The translations under genes were made by a program, and so were the position numbers. Below are positions 1 to 8,857 of a DNA stretch of 64,000 bases, piece after piece (the stretch's first letter is position 1; each line of letters begins with the position of its first letter). Origin of the DNA: JAIEOG01 sp964611895 (GTDB lineage: Bacteria > Bdellovibrionota > FAC87 > UBA2466); assembly GCA_964611895.1 (NCBI GenBank), contig CAZTDN010000006.1, positions 1-64,000 on the forward strand, read 5' to 3'. Below the pieces are notes generated by a model. It was not told where the DNA came from. It did no database searches and saw only the letters and a program-made list of their open reading frames with translations.

Positions 1-370
<370 letters not shown>

Positions 371-409
371 ATTGTGAAGCCGACTTACGCCGACTTCGAT
401 TTTCTGAAG

Positions 410-432
410 CCAGACTTCTTAAAGAAGCCTGG
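410..432 (-). other. rRNA leader hairpin with boxA-like sequence
   Basis: An imperfect inverted repeat (arms of 11-12 bases around an AT centre) lies about 40 bases upstream of the 16S start. On the minus strand it contains GCTTCTTTAAGA, which resembles the boxA antitermination signal of rRNA leaders. It could be a boxA/NusB site or part of a processing stem. The position fits, but the match to boxA is partial. Confidence 0.4.
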
Positions 433-506
433 ATTTTTAATTCAAGGGCCCGTGTTTTGCGTAACTGCTATTTAGTTTTCAAAGACCGTTCCGTCAGAGG
501 GATAAA

Positions 507-536
507 GTAATATTGTCAGGGCCCGCGATCTGTCAA
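507..536 (-). promoter_or_regulatory. Candidate rRNA operon promoter
   Basis: On the minus strand a perfect -35 box TTGACA (536-531) is followed after 18 bases by TATTAC (512-507) as a possible -10 box. It reads toward the 16S gene and would give a leader of about 130 nucleotides. The -35 is consensus; the -10 matches four of six positions. No second promoter was identified in the interval up to 660. Confidence 0.5.
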
Positions 537-660
537 TGCTCTCTTTTATAATTTGTAGATTTTTTTCTATTATTTTTGAATCCAACCGAAGATCCTTTGC
601 CAGAAGGCATCTGCAAGGAAGACAAAGATCGATTGGATGCGGAGAATCGCCCGTGTTTAA

Positions 661-1737
661 ATGGGCACCATGTTGAAAACAGTGATTGTTGGTGCAGGAA
701 TATCGGGCCTTGTTTTAGCAAAACGCCTCCGGGCTCTGAATATAGACGTAAACGGCGTTGAAAGGGAAACAAAGCCTGGGGGCGGCTTGGAGTATGGGCA
801 TCATCGGCTCTACACAGAGGAGGGCCTGTCCCTGCTGAATGAGGATATCTCTGGTTTGGAGTGGGTGGAAATTCAAGACGCGCCCATGCAAGTCAAAAAA
901 GGGGAGTTCTCGAGGGAAGTCGATCCGCTGTCGGAGCCCGAAGCCTATTATCTCGGGCACCCATTTTTCTCTCCCAAGGTCCCCTACAGCACCATGATTG
1001 ATACTCTGGCAAACCATTGCCGGGACGTGTTCCAATTTCGCTGTGCAGTGACTTCGGTAGATTTGGAGCGCAAAACACTCGTGTGCCTGAATGGGACGGA
1101 AATACCCTTTCAACATCTCATCTGGACGGAATCGCTGGCTAGCCTGGCCAAGGCCGCAGATAGCACCCCGTTGGGCCTCGCCAAAGCTGGAAAACCCCTC
1201 GAAACGGGTGGTATTTCTTGGGACATCCAAATAGGTGAACAGCTCTTTGATGGCTCCAATACTCTGGTATTTCCATTTAGATACAAAGATTTGCGTCTAA
1301 AGGCGCTGGGAATTCAGGAGCAGCTCGAGGCCGAATACAAATGCCATTGGATGGTATTTTTGGAAGATAGCCTAATGGAGAACCATGAGGAGTTGGCTAA
1401 GATTTTTCGCGCCTTCAAACGAGAGCTCACGAGGCAATTCCCGATTTTGGAAAAAGGCCCCCTACGCGAGCGCCTTGCCTATCACCCTAGCCTCTCTGGA
1501 GTAGTCCCTGTGTCAGCCACCAGCCTGGAAGTGTTTGAGGGGGTTGCATGCACGGGAGCGGACGTTCAAACCGAGGAAGTAGCACCAGACCCACGCAAAC
1601 CGCTTCGAAACCTCGACTTGATCCTGCGCAATACCTTGGATGTTTTGGATCTGGTCATTCCAAAGTGGCAGAAAACAGAGGCTGGGACGCCGAAGCCCGC
1701 AAAAACCAGCACCGCTCAGGCAGAAGCAACCTATTAA
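661..1737 (+). CDS. FAD/NAD(P)-dependent flavoprotein, amine-oxidase-like
   Basis: A 358-residue protein with an N-terminal Rossmann dinucleotide-binding motif (VGAGISGLVLAKRL, about residues 10-24) followed by an acidic residue and a glycine-rich stretch (ETKPGGG), as in FAD-dependent amine oxidases and protoporphyrinogen-oxidase-like enzymes. At 358 residues it is shorter than most members of that superfamily, and I cannot name a substrate. The start could also be the ATG at 670, which would put the Rossmann strand at the very N terminus; neither start has a strong ribosome binding site. It stands alone between the divergent 16S gene and a downstream regulator. The superfamily is well supported, the reaction is not. 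Confidence 0.7.
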   Translation: MGTMLKTVIVGAGISGLVLAKRLRALNIDVNGVERETKPGGGLEYGHHRLYTEEGLSLLNEDISGLEWVEIQDAPMQVKKGEFSREVDPLSEPEAYYLGHPFFSPKVPYSTMIDTLANHCRDVFQFRCAVTSVDLERKTLVCLNGTEIPFQHLIWTESLASLAKAADSTPLGLAKAGKPLETGGISWDIQIGEQLFDGSNTLVFPFRYKDLRLKALGIQEQLEAEYKCHWMVFLEDSLMENHEELAKIFRAFKRELTRQFPILEKGPLRERLAYHPSLSGVVPVSATSLEVFEGVACTGADVQTEEVAPDPRKPLRNLDLILRNTLDVLDLVIPKWQKTEAGTPKPAKTSTAQAEATY

Positions 1738-1816
1738 CGATTTGTTAATACCAGTAAAACAATTGTATTCGCTTAAAAACCCGTGCTAGACCGGAGTTTG
1801 GAGGTTTTGGGGAACT

Positions 1817-2689
1817 TTGGGCGCTTCAAACGAAAAACAGCTCGCGGATGTTTCCGCCCCGAATCTTTTCGATTACTTCGACTATCGGGACTACCTACAA
1901 GACTATTACCAGTTTCACAAGAAGCGGAACTCGGCCTATAGCTACCGTCTGTTTGCGCGCAAAGCGAAACTAGGATCGCCCAACTACCTCAAGCTGGTCG
2001 TTGATGGAAAACGACGCATTACCGACCGCACTCTGTACCAGTTCGCGCGAGGTTTAGGGCTAAGCCGAGACGAAGAAAAATATTTCAGAGAACTGGTCAT
2101 GTACCAGGAGGTGTCCGATCCGGACAGCAAGGAGCTGCATTTGCGTTCCTTGTTGAAATACCAGGAAAAACAACGCACGCCCACTCCACTGCGAGCCGAT
2201 CGTATTAAGTTCCTTTTAGACTGGCACCACGCCGTAATCCGCGAGCTGGTGTTGAATGCGGACTTTAAAGAGGATCCCGTATGGATCGCGCGTCGCCTCG
2301 GGAACAAAATCAGCGAAGCACAGGCGAAAGAAAGCCTCGAACTTTTAATCCGGCTCAAGTTTCTTGATCGCAATAGCAGTGGCAAATTGGAACAAAAGGA
2401 ACCACTGCTCACGAGTTCCGACGAGGTTCCCTCGCATGTGATTCGGAGCCTGCACCGTACTTATTTGCGCAAAGCCATAAACTCTATTTTTTCTGTACCG
2501 ATGGAAAAACGGGAGCTCTCTGGCTTGGTGCTTTCCATTCCGGGCAGTCGCCTCAAAGAAATAAAAGAAGAGCTCAAAGAATTTAGAAAAAAATTAAACA
2601 GAAAATATGGGTTGGATAAAAACGGCGACGAAGTTTATTTCGTAGGACTTTATCTGTTCCCGGTAACGCAAAGAGGAGAGAACTCATGA
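1817..2689 (+). CDS. TIGR02147 family protein (putative regulator)
   Basis: A 290-residue protein that opens with the family signature of a Phe/Tyr-rich segment (NLFDYFDYRDYLQDYY) followed by a helix-turn-helix-like region (about residues 40-90, including SPNYLKLVVDGKR). This matches the TIGR02147/DUF4423 family, which is greatly expanded in Bdellovibrio-type and Fibrobacter genomes and is presumed to be regulatory. The start is a TTG, with GGAGG 12 bases upstream and a closer purine run (GGGGAA). Its stop overlaps the start of the following secreted-protein gene in an ATGA arrangement, so the two are probably translationally coupled. No ligand or target is evident. Confidence 0.85.
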   Translation: MGASNEKQLADVSAPNLFDYFDYRDYLQDYYQFHKKRNSAYSYRLFARKAKLGSPNYLKLVVDGKRRITDRTLYQFARGLGLSRDEEKYFRELVMYQEVSDPDSKELHLRSLLKYQEKQRTPTPLRADRIKFLLDWHHAVIRELVLNADFKEDPVWIARRLGNKISEAQAKESLELLIRLKFLDRNSSGKLEQKEPLLTSSDEVPSHVIRSLHRTYLRKAINSIFSVPMEKRELSGLVLSIPGSRLKEIKEELKEFRKKLNRKYGLDKNGDEVYFVGLYLFPVTQRGENS

Positions 2690-3222
2690 CAAAGGGTAAA
2701 TGGGTACGGGGGGGGCTTTTCGCACTGATTATTAGTGCCGTTACCCTGAGTTCCCAATGTTTGTACGCTGGCTTTGAAGTCGGCAATGGCTGGATCTTCA
2801 ACCGAGGCGTTCACGACAACACGTCTATATTGGAATCGTTTGAAGGGTTAGACTCGCTCCGAAACCCGAAAACAGAATTCACGGCCCCGGACTCCGACGG
2901 CGTCAGCCCCAGAACACGTGTGATTGTCTATTCCAAACCACTTTTCAGCGCAGTGGAAGACACTATCCAATCGTTTCTGGCTTTGAATATGGGATGGAGA
3001 GCGTTCTACTGGGACGGGTTCCAGGGCGTCCACCGAGAGCGAGAAGTCACCAAAGACTGGAACGTTTTCGAAATGCAGCTATTTGGCAAGTACGACAAGT
3101 TCTTTATTTCCCTTCGCGGAAATAAAAATAAATCGGTGGCCTATAAAAACTTCGCGGCTGCGCTGCTGAGTGAAATCCGCATCGAGAGCGAAAATACTCA
3201 GGTCAGCGCTTCTGAAAACTAG
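2686..3222 (+). CDS. Small secreted protein paired with TIGR02147 regulator
   Basis: A 178-residue protein with a clear N-terminal signal peptide (basic MTKGKWVRGG, then a hydrophobic stretch ending near ALYAG-type residues, about 1-29). The mature part has no recognised domain. Its ATG overlaps the stop codon of the TIGR02147 gene and is preceded by AGAGGAGAG, a good ribosome binding site. Small exported proteins directly behind TIGR02147 regulators recur in Bdellovibrio-like genomes, which suggests one functional unit, but the function is unknown. A strong terminator follows immediately. Confidence 0.75.
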   Translation: MTKGKWVRGGLFALIISAVTLSSQCLYAGFEVGNGWIFNRGVHDNTSILESFEGLDSLRNPKTEFTAPDSDGVSPRTRVIVYSKPLFSAVEDTIQSFLALNMGWRAFYWDGFQGVHREREVTKDWNVFEMQLFGKYDKFFISLRGNKNKSVAYKNFAAALLSEIRIESENTQVSASEN

Positions 3223-3238
3223 CCTTGAAAATCACCAT

Positions 3239-3277
3239 AAAAAAACCCGGCTTGGGTCCGCCCAGCCGGGTTTTTTA
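3239..3277. terminator. Bidirectional rho-independent terminator
   Basis: A GC-rich stem (CCCGGCTTGGG pairing with CCCAGCCGGG around a short CCG-type loop, about 3246-3270) is flanked by an A-run on the left and a T-run on the right. It can therefore end transcription from both sides. It sits between the convergent secreted-protein gene and rplI. Confidence 0.9.
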
Positions 3278-3298
3278 TTTCTTTGAACTATTAAGGAC

Positions 3299-3742
3299 CT
3301 ACTCGCGGACCACCCAGACTTTGGTGCTCGCCACGACATCGTCGAACACACGCACCGGAACAGAATAGACTCCCAACGCCTTGATGGGTTCATTGAGCAA
3401 AATATCCTTTTTGTCCACAGTGAATCCTTCGGCAGCAAAAGCCTTTTCGATGTCTGCGGTAGTGACCGAACCAAACAACTTGTCCTGGTCGCCAACTTTT
3501 TTAGCGATGGAGCACGAAACGCGTTCCAGTTTGCCTTTTAAAGTCTCAGCTTCCTTGCGACGTTTGGCGCGTTTCGCTTCCATGGAACGCCGAACATGCT
3601 CAAAGGTCTTGATGTTGTTTGCGGTTGCGGGAACAGCAAAACTGCGCGGCAATAGGAAGTTGCGCGCATAACCATTACGCACGTTGACCACCTCTCCAGC
3701 AGTGCCGAGGTGTTCTACATCTTCTCTTAAAATGACTTTCAT
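3299..3742 (-). CDS. rplI: 50S ribosomal protein L9
   Basis: A 147-residue protein, the normal length of bacterial bL9. It has the N-terminal RNA-binding signature (MKVILREDVEHLGTAGEVV followed by NGYARNFLLPR), a long basic linking helix (KRAKRRKEAE) and the C-terminal domain. bL9 binds 23S rRNA at the base of the L1 stalk. It is the last gene of a minus-strand cluster rpsF - ssb-like - DUF2232 - rplI and is followed by the shared terminator at 3239-3277. Confidence 0.98.
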   Translation of the reverse strand: MKVILREDVEHLGTAGEVVNVRNGYARNFLLPRSFAVPATANNIKTFEHVRRSMEAKRAKRRKEAETLKGKLERVSCSIAKKVGDQDKLFGSVTTADIEKAFAAEGFTVDKKDILLNEPIKALGVYSVPVRVFDDVVASTKVWVVRE

Positions 3743-3764
3743 CTTAGGTCTCTCCTCAAATCCT

Positions 3765-4679
3765 TCACTCAGGTGCCTCTTCCTTTACCGGACCGGCTTT
3801 GCGGGCGGCCCGAAAGTACCAAGGGCTTATCATACCTAACGCCAAGAGGGCATAAAAACCAAACACGACTAATAGCGCATAAATCCATGTACGGCGAGTT
3901 TTCATTACTCGGCGACGGCTCAAGATGTCCGAAAGGCAGAGGGAGCCCTGCGTAAATAAAACTGCGCTCAGAAAACGTACTAGCCCCGCTCCATAGAAGG
4001 GAAGGGGGGTAACCAGCGCAGTCAGCATTAGGAAAGTAGCACTCAACGAAACCCAAGGGGGGATTTGCAAAGTGGCCCGCATCGTTCGGCTGGACAGCTT
4101 TTTATTTGGGTTAAGCCACCCCAAATGCGCAGCCGCGCCCAGAGATATCCAACAAGACACCAGGGTAATGGAGGCCAATAAAAAAGGCGCCTGCTGGTAT
4201 AGAACCCGCTCCAAAGTGTCGAGATCGAAACCCGGCTGGCCTTTCAGAAGAGTACGGACTTCCGACACCAGCGAATGGATTGTTTCCTGCCAGTACGCCA
4301 TGGGCTGGGCCTGATAAAGCCGCGCCTGAAAAAGAAAAACCCCAAAAGCCACCATTAGCGCGACAAAAACAGAAAGGCCCAGCGCCCCCCAAACCGGCCG
4401 CTCGCGATCGATCTGGTCGGAAAAGACAAGCGCAATGCTAAACGCAACCGCGACCCAAGGGACCGGGGCATCCAAAACCAATACCGCCAATGCCGCCCCT
4501 AATAACGCAACTGCTTTGGAGGCAGGCTCGGGAAGTCGCCAGTTGGCGAGAAGCAAGGGCAAGGGAGCCAAAATAAAAGTAGAAAAAGCAGCCGCAGCAA
4601 AAAAGGCCAGCAATACGAGGTGAAAGGGGTCTAACTCGGGAGTTTTAGCCTTAGGCGTCCGATCGTTTACGACTTTCAT
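3765..4679 (-). CDS. DUF2232 (YybS-like) membrane protein
   Basis: A 304-residue integral membrane protein with about seven or eight hydrophobic segments and a short basic C-terminal tail. It fits the DUF2232/YybS family, whose genes often lie beside rplI, as here. Its ATG overlaps the stop codon of the upstream ssb-like gene (ATGA), and rplI follows after 22 bases, so it is co-transcribed with the ribosomal proteins. The family function is not established. Position and topology carry the call, since the sequence has no catalytic motif. Confidence 0.75.
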   Translation of the reverse strand: MKVVNDRTPKAKTPELDPFHLVLLAFFAAAAFSTFILAPLPLLLANWRLPEPASKAVALLGAALAVLVLDAPVPWVAVAFSIALVFSDQIDRERPVWGALGLSVFVALMVAFGVFLFQARLYQAQPMAYWQETIHSLVSEVRTLLKGQPGFDLDTLERVLYQQAPFLLASITLVSCWISLGAAAHLGWLNPNKKLSSRTMRATLQIPPWVSLSATFLMLTALVTPLPFYGAGLVRFLSAVLFTQGSLCLSDILSRRRVMKTRRTWIYALLVVFGFYALLALGMISPWYFRAARKAGPVKEEAPE

Positions 4680-4984
4680 GTGGCTTTTAGCGACTCAACG
4701 ACGATTTTCACTTCGCTGATTTTCTGCCCTTTTCGGTTTCGATAAGCTCGCATCCAGAGTGCCCCTTGCACTTCCAAAGAAGTCCCAATGCGGAGCGATT
4801 CGGTTTGGAACTCCGCAATTTCTCCAAATAACAACAAATCAAAATACCCGATAGAGTCTTTTCCCAGAGTAGTTTGGGGAACTGCGAGTAAAAATTCCCG
4901 GATGGGTTCTCCAGAGGGCGTGTATTTGAGAGGCCCTAGCCGGCTGATTTTGCCGACTAGGGTCACCGAATTGGAATGAGACAA
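4676..4984 (-). CDS. Single-strand DNA-binding / PriB-like OB-fold protein
   Basis: A 102-residue protein that begins NSVTLVGKISRLGPLKYTPSG and continues with the alternating pattern of an SSB-type OB fold. The acidic C-terminal tail of true SSB is absent, and the length equals that of primosomal protein N (PriB). PriB or SSB genes lie between rpsF and rpsR in many bacteria, which supports the call. The start is a TTG; AAGGGA lies upstream. It sits 18 bases after rpsF and overlaps the DUF2232 gene. Whether it acts as a primosome protein or as a second SSB cannot be told. Confidence 0.75.
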   Translation of the reverse strand: MSHSNSVTLVGKISRLGPLKYTPSGEPIREFLLAVPQTTLGKDSIGYFDLLLFGEIAEFQTESLRIGTSLEVQGALWMRAYRNRKGQKISEVKIVVESLKAT

Positions 4985-5002
4985 GTCCTTTGATCCCTTG
5001 GT

Positions 5003-5392
5003 CTAGGGACCTTTCTTTTTGGCTTCTCGGATTTTTTTCATTTCTTCTTCGGCTGCCGCAATCGCGGTTTTTGCCTTGGAGTAGTCATAGTCGGCCGGAA
5101 CAGCAACCGTTAGAAAACGGATAACATCATTGGAAATTCGGAAGTGCCGCTCGATTTCCTCAACAACGCCAGACTTTCCGGAATAAACGACGACGTTGTA
5201 TCGGCCCATGCCTTCGTTATCGATGGGGTACGCCATTTCCCGCAAACCCCAATCATCTCGGGATTTGAGAGCGCCTTCGAACTTCTCGATGACGCTATCC
5301 ACTTTGGAGTGGATTGCCCCTGCATTCACATCGTTGATGCTCGGGCGCAGGATATAAACTGTTTCGTAATGATTAGATGATGGATAGGACAT
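5003..5392 (-). CDS. rpsF: 30S ribosomal protein S6
   Basis: A 129-residue protein when started at the ATG at 5392 (MSYPSSNHYETVYILRP), with the bS6 core including WGLREMAYPI and a charged Lys-rich C terminus. The open frame extends further upstream, but AGGAGG at about 9 bases before 5392 and family length decide the start. bS6 binds the 30S platform as a heterodimer with bS18. The next gene is an SSB/PriB-like gene, and the expected rpsR is not found anywhere in this cluster. Confidence 0.97.
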   Translation of the reverse strand: MSYPSSNHYETVYILRPSINDVNAGAIHSKVDSVIEKFEGALKSRDDWGLREMAYPIDNEGMGRYNVVVYSGKSGVVEEIERHFRISNDVIRFLTVAVPADYDYSKAKTAIAAAEEEMKKIREAKKKGP

Positions 5393-5463
5393 TCCCTTAG
5401 CTCCTCCTGGTCTTGCTGGCCCCCCCTCGACATTGAAGAGGAGCAAGGAATGGGTAGGTGCTA

Positions 5464-6213
5464 TCAGGAATCGGCGCAGAATACAACGGGGGCGGTATCG
5501 GACACCGTAGTCGTTCCGGTAAGATGGCTTTTGGTCATCCTGACGGTGCCCAAAGCATCCACCGAACGGCCAATCCACCCTACTTGTTCGCTCAAGGTGT
5601 CGGCTCGCTCCGGCACAAGGAGCTCCAAATGCTGGAAACTCGCTGCGGTTTTTGAGAACTGCTCGGGAGCCCGGGAAAGATCCAGTCCGTTCAGCACTCC
5701 CTGACTCAAAAACCGTTTGCGCACACAGTGGAAAAACAAGGTGAGCGGCTCGGGACCAGAAAGGTCAAAACTGAGTAAACTAACCTCGGCGCGGTGGAGA
5801 ACTGCTTCGAGTCCCTTAAACGCCTCTCGTAGTTTTTGAATGCTCCGTAACCAGTCGGACGAAGAAGACTCCACTCCACCACCGGCTTCGGCCGACGCCT
5901 GCACACCCCAATAGGAAAATGGGAAAGGCATGAGGAGGTCCCAGATTTCGCCCGGTCCCATAACCGGCCGTTCGGCCAACAACCCACCGGGATGCTTTCG
6001 AACTAATAAAGGGAGGCTCTGCCCCTCTTTTGAAGTGCCGAGTGGCGATTGCACTTCGACCACCCCACCTTGAACTTTCCACTCGCGCAATACCTGAGAT
6101 GAGGATCGCTCTTGGTAAAGAAATCCGAATTGCTCCAGACCCAAGGCTCGATACACCTGCTTGCGGTTGCCTTCAGATACGGGAACAAGTTGGCAGCCGT
6201 CTAAGCCCGTCAT
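5464..6213 (-). CDS. Hypothetical protein upstream of rpsF
   Basis: A 249-residue protein without a signal peptide, membrane segment or motif I recognise. It has a Gly/Ser-rich patch in the middle (ASAEAGGGVESSSSD) and otherwise looks like a soluble alpha/beta protein. Its ATG overlaps the stop codon of the glycosidase-like gene at 6210-7514, so the two are probably translated together and may act together. The rpsF start follows about 70 bases downstream. Function unknown. Confidence 0.6.
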   Translation of the reverse strand: MTGLDGCQLVPVSEGNRKQVYRALGLEQFGFLYQERSSSQVLREWKVQGGVVEVQSPLGTSKEGQSLPLLVRKHPGGLLAERPVMGPGEIWDLLMPFPFSYWGVQASAEAGGGVESSSSDWLRSIQKLREAFKGLEAVLHRAEVSLLSFDLSGPEPLTLFFHCVRKRFLSQGVLNGLDLSRAPEQFSKTAASFQHLELLVPERADTLSEQVGWIGRSVDALGTVRMTKSHLTGTTTVSDTAPVVFCADS

Positions 6214-7514
6214 GGAGAAACTCCTTCTTGATGTGTGCGAGAAAACTTTTCGAGCTCCGTCCAGAATTGAGGTGCGGGATTGGTAGGAGCCTCATTGAAG
6301 CACAACCAGCCTTTGCCCAAGGCGATGCGCGCAGCTCCTCCGGTGGCCGCAATTTGTGCTTTTCGGCCGGGGCCCAGCTTCCAATCAATCGTTGCGAGGT
6401 TTTCATCGTACTGAGGAAGGCCAAACGGAAAATAAACGGTAGTGCCCTCGTCGATCCAATTTCGAACCGTGCGCACTAACGCCTGTGCAAGGAACCTTCC
6501 TGCGATCGCTGTAATCGTTGGAGCAGGGGATTGCGCGTCCTGGAGCAAAGGCAATAACGGCACTGCAGATTTTTCGGAATGCGCTCTGAGATATTCCCAA
6601 AGTCGAAAAGCATTCGTTGCCTGGACGTTTACGTGGCCCAGTGGAGCAAAGAGGGAAGCTTGCCCCTGGACATCGCCTTCGAGTAATACCGGGTCCATCA
6701 CCACTGCCCATGCCGCATCCGAAGGGGGTGCTGCGTGGCTTACCCCGCTGGCAAAGGAGAGCAGATCCACCAACGGCTCTCCAGACTGCAAGGCGAGCAC
6801 TCCCTGCGCTCGTTCTTCGAGCATGCGTTCTCGACAAAACTTGTAATCATAAGCAGCAAGCCAAGGGCGCTTCTCCAGCAGCACTCGAGTCCCCTGTGCT
6901 GACGCCGCAGTGGCAAAATCCCGAAAAGTGCAATGGTAGCGAATATTGATCAGACCTGCCTGAGGATAGCGTTCCTGGAGAAAGCTTGCGAATATAGGAA
7001 CGGTGCTTGCGGCGAGGTCTTGAGCGTAGACGCCCCAATCGACGGTCACACCCACCAAAGGCCCCTCGGGAAAACGGTACAGCGAAAGCAGAGAAAAAAC
7101 GTCGGAGACAAACTCCAAAAAGGGACCAAAAAAATGCTCGTCATGTAAACAGGGCAAACGGGTGACCGAAAGATCATCGGCTCCTGCCTTCCACACCGCC
7201 GCAGCAACCAAACTGCTGTTTTGGCCCAGGTTCATGCTCCAATGCGGCAATGCCTCCCGACGCGCTGGAAAACCCAGAGTTGCCCGGACGGTCAAACCCG
7301 CTTCGTGCGCTAAAGAGAGAAACTTCTCCAGTCGTAATTTGGGCGACTTAGAAAAATCTCGAATACCTTGAACCGTTTCGTGCAATCCCCACGGGATGAA
7401 AGTGTGAATCTCATCTACCCCTTCTTGTTTTAGCCCCGCAAGTCGCCCAGGCCACGACGCAGAAGTATCTTCCCAATAGTGAAACGGAACACTGTACGGA
7501 GTTTTAGCCGACAT
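6210..7514 (-). CDS. TIM-barrel glycosidase-like protein (tentative)
   Basis: A 434-residue protein whose N-terminal part reads like the barrel of GH35/GH42-type beta-galactosidases: YWEDTSASWPGRLAGLKQEGVDEIHTFIPWGLHE, in which a strand ends with an aromatic substrate-side loop, then FLSLAHEAGLTVRATLGF. I do not see the usual catalytic NE pair, so it may be inactive or a distant relative. The ATG at 7514 is chosen from the family-like beginning; a TTG at 7544 in the same frame is an alternative. It overlaps the next gene (5464-6213) by an ATGA, and lpxH lies just upstream. The family assignment is weak. Confidence 0.45.
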   Translation of the reverse strand: MSAKTPYSVPFHYWEDTSASWPGRLAGLKQEGVDEIHTFIPWGLHETVQGIRDFSKSPKLRLEKFLSLAHEAGLTVRATLGFPARREALPHWSMNLGQNSSLVAAAVWKAGADDLSVTRLPCLHDEHFFGPFLEFVSDVFSLLSLYRFPEGPLVGVTVDWGVYAQDLAASTVPIFASFLQERYPQAGLINIRYHCTFRDFATAASAQGTRVLLEKRPWLAAYDYKFCRERMLEERAQGVLALQSGEPLVDLLSFASGVSHAAPPSDAAWAVVMDPVLLEGDVQGQASLFAPLGHVNVQATNAFRLWEYLRAHSEKSAVPLLPLLQDAQSPAPTITAIAGRFLAQALVRTVRNWIDEGTTVYFPFGLPQYDENLATIDWKLGPGRKAQIAATGGAARIALGKGWLCFNEAPTNPAPQFWTELEKFSRTHQEGVSP

Positions 7515-7554
7515 AACCCCTTCACTTAAGAAAATGGAAATCAAACCGGAGCGG

Positions 7555-8295
7555 TCAAAGATTCTTTACCGGATGGGTCTTAGTATAGAACCCCGATCCA
7601 TCAAACTCAAGGTAGGTAAAATGCTTCACCCAGTCGCCTAAGTTGTAATAGTCGCACTGGCGGCCCTGGACCTGATACTGTTGGTGATCGGGAAAATGGG
7701 TGTGCCCCATGATGACGACATCGTAGCCCCGCTCAAAATAGGTCTGAGCAGATTCTCGGTAGATACCACGAACCTTGTCCGCGTTCGGGGGCATTTTTTT
7801 TTGAAAACTCCGACTGAAACGAGAGGCGTGATCTCCTAAGCGGTAGATCCACTCAGGGGGAATACGACTCACAGCGCCATGTACTACTGGACTGCGCAGA
7901 ACTTTGCGCAAGACACGGTAGCCTTTTTCTCTGGGGTTTCCTAAGTCCCCGTGCGCCATGAAAATGCGGCGCCCATTCCATGTCTCGACAAGTTCGTTGG
8001 GGTAGACTCGTATCCCGAAGTCGTCAGAGAACACTTTGCCCAAACGAAAGTCGTGATTGCCCTCGACGTAATGTACCTCGCGGCCATCTCGCACGAGTTG
8101 GGCCAACGTGTTCAGGACAGGTCCAAACTGACGCACCAAGTACGGCGAGGTGCCGGGCCAGACATCGAAAAGATCTCCTAATATGTAAATGCGCTCAAAC
8201 CGGGACGCGACTTGCTGAAAAAAACGAATCATAAGCTGGGCTTTGATGCTGGTGGCATCTCGAAGGTGGACGTCGCTGAGCAAGATCGCAGACAT
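7555..8295 (-). CDS. lpxH: UDP-2,3-diacylglucosamine diphosphatase (LpxH-like)
   Basis: A 246-residue calcineurin-like phosphoesterase with the full metal-binding motif series in order: SDVHL (residue 7), GDLFD (about 40), GNHD (about 79), HGD (about 114) and GHTH (about 197). Length and motif spacing fit LpxH (about 240 residues), which removes UMP from UDP-2,3-diacylglucosamine at the inner membrane in lipid A synthesis. The rest of the lipid A genes lie in the operon at 14548-22794, so this step is encoded apart. Other metallophosphatases of this family cannot be fully excluded. Confidence 0.85.
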   Translation of the reverse strand: MSAILLSDVHLRDATSIKAQLMIRFFQQVASRFERIYILGDLFDVWPGTSPYLVRQFGPVLNTLAQLVRDGREVHYVEGNHDFRLGKVFSDDFGIRVYPNELVETWNGRRIFMAHGDLGNPREKGYRVLRKVLRSPVVHGAVSRIPPEWIYRLGDHASRFSRSFQKKMPPNADKVRGIYRESAQTYFERGYDVVIMGHTHFPDHQQYQVQGRQCDYYNLGDWVKHFTYLEFDGSGFYTKTHPVKNL

Positions 8296-8343
8296 GGTGC
8301 AGCAGACTTATCACACTCCCTGCGGGTCCAGTAGGGGGTGTTA

Positions 8344-8634
8344 TTACCGATCGGCGCGGGCAGTGGAGTCGGAAGGAGCGGGGAGAATAATCTCTATGCG
8401 CGACGGTTTGCGCTGATCGGGTTTGCCGGAGTTGAGACGAGCGAGCGCGTCTTCCATTTGAAAAAGCTGGGTCACGGCCGGGTCGACGATCGTAGCCTCG
8501 GTACGGTAGGCGGGTTGCTGCATTGCGCGAAGCGGTAAACGCCCAGCGCCGTCTTTGTTCACCGCCAAATAGGCAGCACTCAACACCCCGACGAAAATGA
8601 AGATGCTATAAGCGTATTGAAGTAAATTCCTCAT
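8344..8634 (-). CDS. Small membrane-anchored hypothetical protein
   Basis: A 96-residue protein when started at the ATG at 8634 (MRNLLQYAYSIFIFVGVL), giving one N-terminal membrane segment at about residues 5-24 and a hydrophilic remainder. The open frame continues 13 codons upstream, but the inner ATG makes a better membrane anchor. It precedes lpxH by about 48 bases on the same strand. No family recognised; the moderate confidence reflects small size. Confidence 0.5.
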   Translation of the reverse strand: MRNLLQYAYSIFIFVGVLSAAYLAVNKDGAGRLPLRAMQQPAYRTEATIVDPAVTQLFQMEDALARLNSGKPDQRKPSRIEIILPAPSDSTARADR

Positions 8635-8857
8635 ATCCCTCAGCGCAGGACTCCCCGCATCTAAGAGGATCATTACAAGGTTCGTGCCGGCTGAATCGAA
8701 TTTAACTAATTGATAACATTGGTTTATTTTTTAAAACGGGTGCTTAGCTTGTCGACTCCCTAGACAACAGGCCTTCTCAGCCAGCCCTGACATGGGCTAA
8801 ATGGTTGGCGTGACTCGAGATTTAAACGTCAAAAAACGAAACGCCCAAGGAATGCGC

